Below are positions 56,552-64,000 of a stretch of 64,000 nt of DNA, one piece after another. The notes beneath the pieces were generated by a model that had not been told where the DNA came from, searched no databases, and saw only the letters and a program-made list of their open reading frames with translations. Each line of letters opens with the position of its first letter. Position 1 is the first letter of the stretch. The stretch is taken from positions 62,001 to 126,000 of the forward strand of contig VLTN01000064.1 of the NCBI GenBank assembly GCA_008330645.1. The letters run 5' to 3'. Both the position numbers and the translations under genes were made by a program. Source of the DNA: Cafeteria roenbergensis (lineage: Eukaryota > Sar > Bigyra > Bicosoecida > Cafeteriaceae).

Positions 56552-59500
56552 CTAGGCGCGGTCGAACAGACCTCCGTCCAACGCCGAGGCGTCGCCGACG
56601 CAAGCCGAGACGGCCGCGCCAGTGTCCGTTGCAGAGCCTCCCGATGATACGAGGGACAGCAACGACACCAGCGCATCCGACGGCGAAGCCGCAGAAGACG
56701 CTGCGACGACGCGTCCAGACGCCGCCGCCGCATCCGTGATATGCTCTGCCGGCAGAGCAACTTCGTCACCACCACCACTAGGGGTCTCAGGGCCCCCTCC
56801 ACTGCCGCTGCCGCTGCTGCTGCCGCTACCCAGCGCGGTCCCGACCGCGTCCCTCACGGCCGAAACCGCCGACGACACCGCGTCTCTCACCCACGTCCCA
56901 AGGCGCGTATAGCGCAGGAGGACACCCACGCCCGCAGCCGCAACCACAACGGCCAGAGCCGCGGCCACAGCGCCCGCACGCCTCACAGCGTCCTCAGCGG
57001 CCCACCTGCTGCGGCGCGCTGACGTCATCGGGTTGCTCTCCCACGCCGACAGGCTCTGCTGTGCCAGCAGACGGAACGCGTCAGCTGACTCGCGCGACCC
57101 TGCCGACGTCGCCCGCAGAGCCGGCATAAGCCCGATGCGCGCCAGGAAGGCGTCTAGCCCCTCGTCCGGGGGCAGGTCGGCATCGCCACCCGGCAGAGCC
57201 GCGCGGATGACGTCATACACCTGACGAAGGTCGCCCTCCGACAGACCAAACCCGTCGTCGCCCTCCGACGGCAGCTGCTGGGACTCGGCCGGCCGGCAAG
57301 TGCCCCAGCGCGCGGGCAGACGTCCGGGTGCCGCCGTCGCCAGCACCACCACCGGGACCGCGTCCGGAACGCACTCCAGCGCGATGATGGTCCACGCGAG
57401 GCCGTAATAGATCTCCATGTCTGTGGGCTCTGCCGCCCTATCGTCCTCTGCCGAGGCCGCTGTTGAGGCCTGGGCTGCGGCCGAAGTAGGAACGGCTCTG
57501 CCGGGAGGGTTGGCGTTGTCAGCGGCAGAGCCCTCCGGTCTCTCAAGCACCGGGGCCACAATCAGCATCGCATCACACGCCCCTCTCGCTGCCATCGCCA
57601 TGGCTTCAAGGGTGCGCTCCGCCGGCCACTCCGTCACGACGATGGTGTCGGTCCATCGGCAGAGCTCGTCCTCGGCGCTGCGTCGCTCCTCGTCGGTGGT
57701 GGCTGCGCGCCTGATGGCGTCCCGATTGGGCTGTGATGGACCCGCGAATATCCGCACGGGAGCTCTGCCAGCAGAGCTGCTCGCATCGCCGGCAACGTCA
57801 AGACCGGCAGCTGCTGCCCGCGGCGGCACGGCCGGCAGCGAGGCAAGACCGGCTCTGCCCTGCAGCCACCGCGAAACCGCCGACGACTTGCCGGATCCGC
57901 TGGGTCCGATCACGAAGACGTGTCTCACGGGAAGTTTCGCGCCAAACACGACCCGATGGGGCGCTGACTTGGCCGCAGCGGCGGTTGCTGCTGCGGCGGC
58001 TGCGGCGTCTGTACCGACGCCGCCACCGCCGCCGCCGCCGCCATGGGCAGAGTGGGAAGGATCGACGCTTCCCGAAGTGGCAGAGCCATGCTGGCTCGTG
58101 ACCGACGCGGGGGCCGGCACGGCCGCCGACCCAACGCCGTAGCGGCGCACTGCCGCTGACCGGGCGCGAGCTGCCACTCTTGACGGGCAGCGCGGAGGCA
58201 GCGGGGTCAGACCCCACCTCGGCGAAACCCGAAGCCCCGGCATGGGCTCTGTTGACTCTACCGAGACGTCGGTCGCGTCGGGAGCGCGCAGCTCTGCCTC
58301 GGCAGGCAGAGCCGACCACACTTCTCTCGGAGACGGCCCGACGAGCGACCCGGCAGAGCCAGCCGCCGGCAGAGCCGGAAGTGGCCTGCGTTGCGTGGTG
58401 AAGCCGAGGGCGAGCAGACCGGCGAGGCACCGGCGGGGGGCGGCGGCTGCGAGCAGCTCCCACGCCGCAATCCACGCGGATGACGTCAGCGTTCCGGCAG
58501 AGCCGCGGCACGGCACGCAGAGCGGGAACGAGAGCAGAGCTGCGTGCTCTGCAAGGTCCCCACTTTGTGCGGTTTCATCGGTGGGAAGCAGGACCGGTGA
58601 TGCCTCCGCGACTGTGACGTCAGCAAACGGCAGAGCCCCTCCGGGGCACGCGGTACCAATGTCCTCCACGGCCTCTGCATCCAGCACTGGGCGGCCGCTA
58701 GCGTCCGGCGACGCGAAGCTTGCGTGCAGAGCCAGCAGGAAGGATTTCGCCGCCGATGTGAGGCAGAGCCGGTCCACGGGATCCTTCCGCCGCGGTCCCA
58801 GCGACGCCAGCGATGCGGCATGATGCGACGCCGTGTCTAGCGCTGCAGCCGACTGCGTAGACGCCTCCGGAATGTCCTGCTCGTACTGAAGAGACTGCGA
58901 CAGAGACCGCGAAAAGCTCGGCAGCGACACGTGCGTGATTGCCTTCTGATCCGCTGTTGACTCCGGCAGGGTCAGGAAGGATTTCGGTGCCCACAGTGCC
59001 AGGCGCCGCGCTGAAGTGGCCTCCAGCTCTGCCGGGGTTCCGCACAGCTCTGCCAGTGCCAGCTCTGCCGCCGCTGTCCCTGCCCCGGTTGCGGTCACTG
59101 CACCAGCACCGGCAGCAGTGCCGGCACCAGCACCAGCACCAGCACCAGCACCAGCACCAGCACCAGCACCAGCACCAGCATTAGCACTAGCGCCAGCGCC
59201 AGCGCCAGCGCCAGCGCCAGCGCCAGCGCCAGCCTTTGCACTAGCACCGGCTGCGGCAACGGCAACGGCAACGGCTCTCGCTGCCGCAGCCGCGCGCGAC
59301 GCTACGGCGGCCACGGCTCTGCCAGGCTCGATACCTGGAGCGTCGGCGCCCGCTGCGAGTGCTCTGCCGGCAGTGACGCCTCCTGCCGCTGCCAGCGCCA
59401 CCGCGGCGGCTGAAGTGTCGCGTCCCCATGGCTCTGCCAGAAGAGACCAGGCAGAGCCGATGCCTGCCCGCACAGCAGCCGAAACCGCCCCGGAAGGATC

Positions 59501-62004
59501 TGTCTCGTCGCCGCCCGGCAGAGCCGCTCGGAGAATTGCAGCCGCCTCCGCCGCAACAGCCGCCGCCTCCGCCTCGTCGTCGTCGTCGTCAGCTGCGGAG
59601 CCGGTGCCGGAGCCGGTGCCGGTGGCGCCTGCGGCGGTTTCGCTGTCCGCCACAGATCCCGCCGCGGCGGCCGCCGACGTCGGCAGCGACCCAGTGCGCA
59701 TGGCTTCGGCCAAACGTTCCGCCGTCCGCTCGGTGCGACGGGCGTCGGCCCTGCAGTCAGCAACTGAGCCGGGCACCTCCAAGACGTCGCCAGCCGACGT
59801 CGCGACAGCGGCGGAATGGGCGGCAGAGCCGCTGCCGCTGCTGCCGCTGCTGCTGCCGCTGTGATGGAGGTCTGATGGAGGCGTTGCTGCCGATAGAGCC
59901 GGTGCGAGTGCACCGTAGCAGAGGTCAGCTCGGTGGTTGAGAACCAGCGAGAACACTAGGGCCTGCAGTCCGTGTGCGGTTACGCCGGGGGGACTCCAAG
60001 TGACCCCACCGGGGACCCGCTCGGCCAAAAGATCCACCGTCGCCTGGGCGTTTCCCGCGACGGCGGCAGCGGCAGCGGCTGCCGACTTGGCTCCGGACGC
60101 GGCCGACGATGATGACGATGATGACGAGCTGGCGTCAGTGCCAGCGCCACTGCCAGTGCCAGTGCCAGAGCCAGCCGACGCTCCAGATGCCGCTGCCGCC
60201 GCCGCTGATGCCGCCGCCGCTGCAAATCCGGCAGAGCCGAAGAGCTCGCGCTGTAGAGCCGGCAGCTCTGCCGATGCTGAGAGAACGCCGTCGTTGTCCG
60301 CGTCGAAGATTCGCACCAGACGGGCGCACGCGCGGCTGAACGCGGCAGAGGCGGCGTCGGCGCCTGGAAGGATCAGCGGCGAAGTAGGAAGGATCACCGG
60401 AAGGATCGCGGCCTCCAGAACCGACGACGCCACGGCAGCGCCTGAGCGTGGGGACGAGGCGGAGCCTGCGTCGTCGGCGGGGGGGGAGTCCCCGTTGAAG
60501 GCGGCTGGCACCACTGTCTCCACAAACTTGGCCGATCCTGCCGACGACGTCAGCAGCGTCGACGTCACCAGGCTACGGAACGCCGACACCGCCGCCGGCG
60601 AGAGCGACGCGCTGTCGCCACAATCGTCCACAGACACGGCAGAGCCGGATCCTTCCATCTCGGCGTCTGCCCACGCAGAGCCGGCTCTGCTTCCCATCGC
60701 GTCTCTCATCGCTTGGACGTCGGCGAGATCGAACTTGGAACACACGACCGTCACGGGTGCCGACGTCGGCAGACGTCCTGCCGGCTCTGCAGAGCCGTCC
60801 CTGATGACGGCGAAGGCCTCTTCAATCGCCGGGAGCCAGTACCCGCTGACTCGCTCCAGCCCTGCTGCGATGTCGTCGGCTGCGAAGAGGAGCAGGATGG
60901 CGTGCGGCCGGGCGCGCGCCACGGCGGCGGCGAGCTCACCGGGCGAATCGCCCAGTGAGGAGGGGGTGTCGCTCACGACGGCGACGTTTCCGGCTCTGCC
61001 AACGGGCACTTCGACGGAGCCGAGCGACGCGCCGGGACCAGCCTTGGAAGGATCCGGAAGGGTCTTGGTGCCGGCAGATGTGCGCAGCGCACTGACGAGA
61101 GTCGTCTTGCCGCTCCCGGCTGCGGAGGCACGAGCGGGGGCACAAACGAATGCGAATGCGGAGGTTGCAGTGTGGGTCATTGGGCAAACGAATCAGCGGC
61201 TGGAGGGATGGGGCGGTGAGAGCGACGCTGAAGCGGAGGTGATGGCGCGATGATTGCGCGCTGATGTGGGTGGGGGCGATGCGGGGAGAGGAGGGGGGGG
61301 GGAGGGGGCTTTAAACGGTGCCTTCGCGCGGCGTCAGGCGCCGGGTGCGGGGCCACGCTCAGCTGCGACGGCTTGCAGAGAGGCTGGGCCCGTCTCTGCA
61401 ATCCCGTGCCAAGTGGCCGCGCCTGCACGCTTGCCCGTTAGGCAGTGGCAGGGGCATGGCGGGGCCGAGCGTCGGCTGGCGTGGGCGGCCACTCAAGAGG
61501 GGGCGGGGCCCCAGTGAGGGCGGATGGGCTGGAGAGTTTCAAGAATTCCGCGACGCTGCTCGGGCGCCCCCGCCCACGCGAGCCGAGGCCTTGCGAGGCA
61601 CGGCTTCCCTGACCCCTCAAGCTGGCGGGCGGCGGCAGAAACTCTGCGCCAAGCGGCGTCCCCGCGCACGTCCTTTCTGGCGGGCGGGAGCCGCAAACGG
61701 CTGGCGGCGACGGCAGCACGGTGCCAGAGGAACGCGGCTTCACCATCCGCCCCCCCTCCCGCCGCGGCACGCAGGTCCGGCGCGAAAACAAAAAAAAAAG
61801 GCCACGCCACCAGGTTGAGCGTGCCGTGGACACCCATTCGCCCGCAATGCGGGCGGTGGCCCCGGCTCGCCGTGGCGCACGGCCGACCCGCCGCACAGCC
61901 CGCGCAAACGGTCGTCAATGCGTCGTCTCACCGTCGCCAAGCACCAAGACGCGCATCTGCGCCCCGGGCGGCACATTGCCCGCGTAGACGTGGAGCTTGT
62001 CCAT
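56552..62004 (-). CDS. RHOT: Mitochondrial Rho GTPase (Miro/RHOT) homologue, very long
   Basis: Two exons: 62004-61932 and 61119-56552, phase 1, 812-bp intron (GACG|GTGAGA ... CTCCGCAG|CC); 1,546 residues against about 600-660 in the family. Exon 1 ends in MRVLVLGD and exon 2 starts GSGKTTL, so splicing builds P-loop GDAGSGKT. GTPase 1 continues with LLLFAADDIAAGLERVSGYW and SKFD (G4). EF-hand 1 is FDADNDGVLSASAELPALQ, with one extra residue before Glu. The GVTWSPPGVTAHGLQALVF block matches the Miro inter-hand region. EF-hand 2 (FASPDASGRPVLDAEAVEDI) lacks usual Ca2+ ligands. TLTSSAWIAAWELL, then ...LGF, precedes GTPase 2 (P-loop GPSGSGKS, 57884-57907). A membrane span (about 56905-56985) is followed by ~80 residues, unlike the short tail of other Miros. 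Miro anchors motors to the mitochondrial outer membrane. Confidence 0.9.
59100..59235 (-). repeat. CAGCAC/CAGCGC hexamer array coding Gly-Ala in the Miro gene
   Basis: An imperfect array; on the - strand it reads GCTGGT/GCTGGC and encodes alternating Ala-Gly in an insertion between the two EF-hand regions. Confidence 0.88.
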
Positions 62005-62468
62005 CGCGCGCGCCAGTCGCCGCTGTCGAGGCACTGGGTGCCCGGCCCTACGACCTGCGCGGCCGCAGCGCCCGCTCCGGCCGGCGCAGTCAGCGGGCAG
62101 AGCCGCCGGCGCTGACCACGGGCGCTCCCGATTGCAGAGCGCGCCGCGGCCCCGAGCGCCCCGCCCGCCACCGCCCGGGGAGGAGCGAGGTCCGTCTGCG
62201 CGGCCCACGCACAGGGCACGCGCCTCGTCGGGCTGCGCCGCTCCGGCCGCGCCCGCCAGCCGTCAGCGGGCACCGCTCGCGAGACGCCAGAGCCAGTCTC
62301 GACAACTGCGGCATCAGGCGTTGCTGCGCGGCCTGCTCTCGCCCCTAGCGCCGCACGGGCTGGCCGGCCGGCACCAGGCGTGGCTCCAGGAGTTTGGCTG
62401 GCTCTCCTCGCTTGCGGCCTCGGGATCCTGCGCCTCTGGGAGGCCGCACGCCCAGCGGCCCGGCCCGC
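62005..62468. promoter_or_regulatory. Divergent promoter region between Miro and NEK kinase
   Basis: 464 bp between two start codons pointing apart. GC-rich, with no TATA-like element found. Confidence 0.45.
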
Positions 62469-64000
62469 ATGTCAGCTCCAGCCGCAAGTGCATCATCAGC
62501 GGCAGCGGCAACGGCAGCGGGGTCGTCGCCAGCACCAGCACCAGCACCAGCACCAGCGCGGGCATCCCTGGCGTCTGCACCGGAAGCGGCGCCCCAAGCA
62601 GCTGCATCGGGCAGCGGTGGCGCCCGCCGCCCTCCCCGCCTCGCGCAGGTGCCGGACACCGCGGAGCCCCCCGCCGGCACGCCCGTGCCAGACCCCGGGC
62701 GCGTGGTCACCGGCGCCGAGCCGGCAACCGCTCCCTCGCCCCGGGCCGCGGCCGCTGCGGCTGGCGCTGCGGACGAAGCGACCCCGTCGGCGCATCCTTC
62801 CGCCGACGACCTGGCGTCGCTCACGGAGGCTGTCTCCAAGGACGGGTCGGTGAGGGTGCCGGTTTCGCGTGGGCGTCTCTCGGCATACGCCGTCGATCGA
62901 CCAATCGGCAAGGGTAAGTTCAGCACCGTCTTCAGGGCGCGGCGCATAGAAGACGGATCCCTGGTCGCGCTGAAGCGCATTCGCATCTTCGACGCGCTGG
63001 ACGAGCGGTCCAGAGACAAGGTGAGAGACGCTGAGCGGCGCGACCCCTGTCGGGTTGTCGCAGGGTTTCGGTCAGATTTTCGGTCAGATTTTCGGCAGGG
63101 ATTTGGCAGGGTGTTGGCGATCGGTATCGAGTGCCCAGTGATTGACAAGTGACTGGCAAGTGACTGGCGGCCGTGCGCTCCAGTTGAGCGTGGTACTCTG
63201 AGCGCCAGTCTCGTCATGACTTCTCCCTTCATCTCGTCGCCGCCCCATCACCGCCCCATCACCGCAGTGTCTCCGAGAGATCGGCCTGGTCCGGCGAGTG
63301 ACCCACCGGCACATCGTGGCCTTCCACGAGGCGTTCATCGACGAGGACCCGTCCCAGCCCGGCGCGCTCACGCTCATACTGGTGTTCGAGTTCGCGCAGG
63401 CGGGCGACCTCAAGCGGCAGCTTCGCAAGGCCCGCGAGAGACGCGCCCGCTTCGACGAGCGCGTCGTCTGGAAGTACTTTGCCCAGGTGACGGCGGCGGT
63501 TTCGTGCCTCCATCAGCAGCGCATCATGCACAGGGACCTGAAACCGGCCAATATCTTCCTGTCGCTGGACGGAACAGTCAAGGTCGGCGACCTGGGTCTG
63601 GGGCGGTTCCTCTCGGAACAGTCGCTGGAAGCCCACTCCAAGGTGGGGACGCCGCTGTACATGGCCCCAGAGGTGCTCAAGGGCGTCGGATACGGGCCCC
63701 CCAGCGACGTCTGGTCGCTGGGCTGCATCCTCTACGAGCTCGCAATGCTCCGGTCGCCCTTCAAGGAGGAGGGCCTCAGCCTCTATCAGCTGTTCCAGAA
63801 GATTGCGCTAGGAAAATTCCCGGAAGTTTCTTCGGTGTACTCCGCGACGCTGCGAAGGGTGGTCGCTGCCGCATTGGCCGTGGACCCCGCCGAACGACCA
63901 TCATCGGCAGAGCTCCTCGAGGTTGCCGAATATATGCGCGACCGGCTAGATGCGGAGCGCAAGGCCGCAGCCGCTCAGGCGGCCGAAACGGAAGGATCGG
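62469..64000 (+). CDS. NEK6/NEK7-type protein kinase (3' end outside window)
   Basis: Exon 1 62469-63020, exon 2 63267 to the window edge (phase 0, 246-bp intron, AAG|GTGAGA ... ACCGCAG|TGT); 428 codons are visible. Residues 1-~140 are Ala/Pro-rich, including a PAPAPAPA run from a CAGCAC hexamer. The kinase domain follows: Gly-rich loop IGKGKFSTVF, VALKRIRIFD (catalytic Lys), E in CLREIGLV (C helix), HRDLKPANIFL (catalytic loop), and VGDLGLGRFLSE, where DLG replaces DFG exactly as in animal NEK6/NEK7. VGTPLYMAPEVL, DVWSLGCILYELAMLRSPF and RPSSAELLEVAEYM complete it. NEK6/7 kinases act in mitotic spindle assembly. Visible sequence after the domain is Ala/Glu-rich and open at the edge. The long N-terminal extension is unlike the short animal ones. 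Confidence 0.94.

Noticed and set aside
61120-61180. ATG at 61180 as the Miro start
   Set aside because: It leaves the first P-loop without its leading Gly and reads through a pyrimidine-rich acceptor; the upstream exon at 62004-61932 fits in phase and motif.

Overview
This is a gene-dense, very GC-rich stretch of a eukaryotic nuclear genome. Genes are split by short spliceosomal introns (about 115-810 bp) with almost invariant GTGAG...GCAG borders. Products are eukaryotic: SRP54, signal peptidase subunit 3, CENP-C, CAF-1 large subunit, Miro, a NEK6/7-type kinase and a mitochondrial ATP synthase delta subunit. A SHIPPO/STPGR protein and the NEK kinase point to a flagellated cell. The SQD2-like glycosyltransferase, the GC content and the many homopeptide-rich proteins fit a free-living protist; a Cafeteria-like stramenopile flagellate is my guess, from memory and not proven by the sequence. 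I see no tRNA or rRNA gene, CRISPR array, transposon or virus-derived element.

Layout. 0-10.7 kb: a partial gene with a C-terminal membrane segment, two low-complexity orphans and a secretory-pathway sulfotransferase. 12-19.5 kb: a housekeeping block with ATP synthase delta (-), SRP54 (+), SPCS3 (+) and a TLC-domain membrane protein (+); SRP54 and SPCS3 act together in ER targeting and processing of secreted proteins. 20-30 kb: a two-finger C2H2 protein (-), a large orphan with one N-terminal EF-hand (+) and an STPGR axonemal-type protein (-). 30-38 kb: a giant CAF-1 large-subunit homologue (+). 38.6-41 kb: an SQD2-like GT4 glycosyltransferase (+). 41.6-52.7 kb: two related ankyrin genes (-) flanking CENP-C (+) and an MIT-like protein (-). 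52.9-64 kb: a MYND-finger protein (-), a giant Miro GTPase (-) and the start of a NEK6/7 kinase (+) that runs off the end.

I rebuilt gene models by pairing reading frame, intron phase and donor/acceptor sequence. Several first exons are not obvious from long open frames: Miro (its first P-loop is completed across an 812-bp intron), CENP-C (its Mif2-N-like motif is completed by splicing), the C2H2 gene and the ATP synthase delta C-terminus. The second ankyrin gene is the most striking structure: eight successive internal exons are each exactly 99 bp, phase 0, and each encodes one 33-residue ankyrin repeat.

Short oligomers (GGCTCTGCC, GCGGTTTC, GGAAGGATC, TCAGCTGAC and complements) recur through unrelated genes, especially CAF-1, CENP-C, MYND, Miro and NEK. 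CTGGTG-type hexamer expansions also occur in several genes in different frames. All functional names rest on motifs read by eye; no database search was run.
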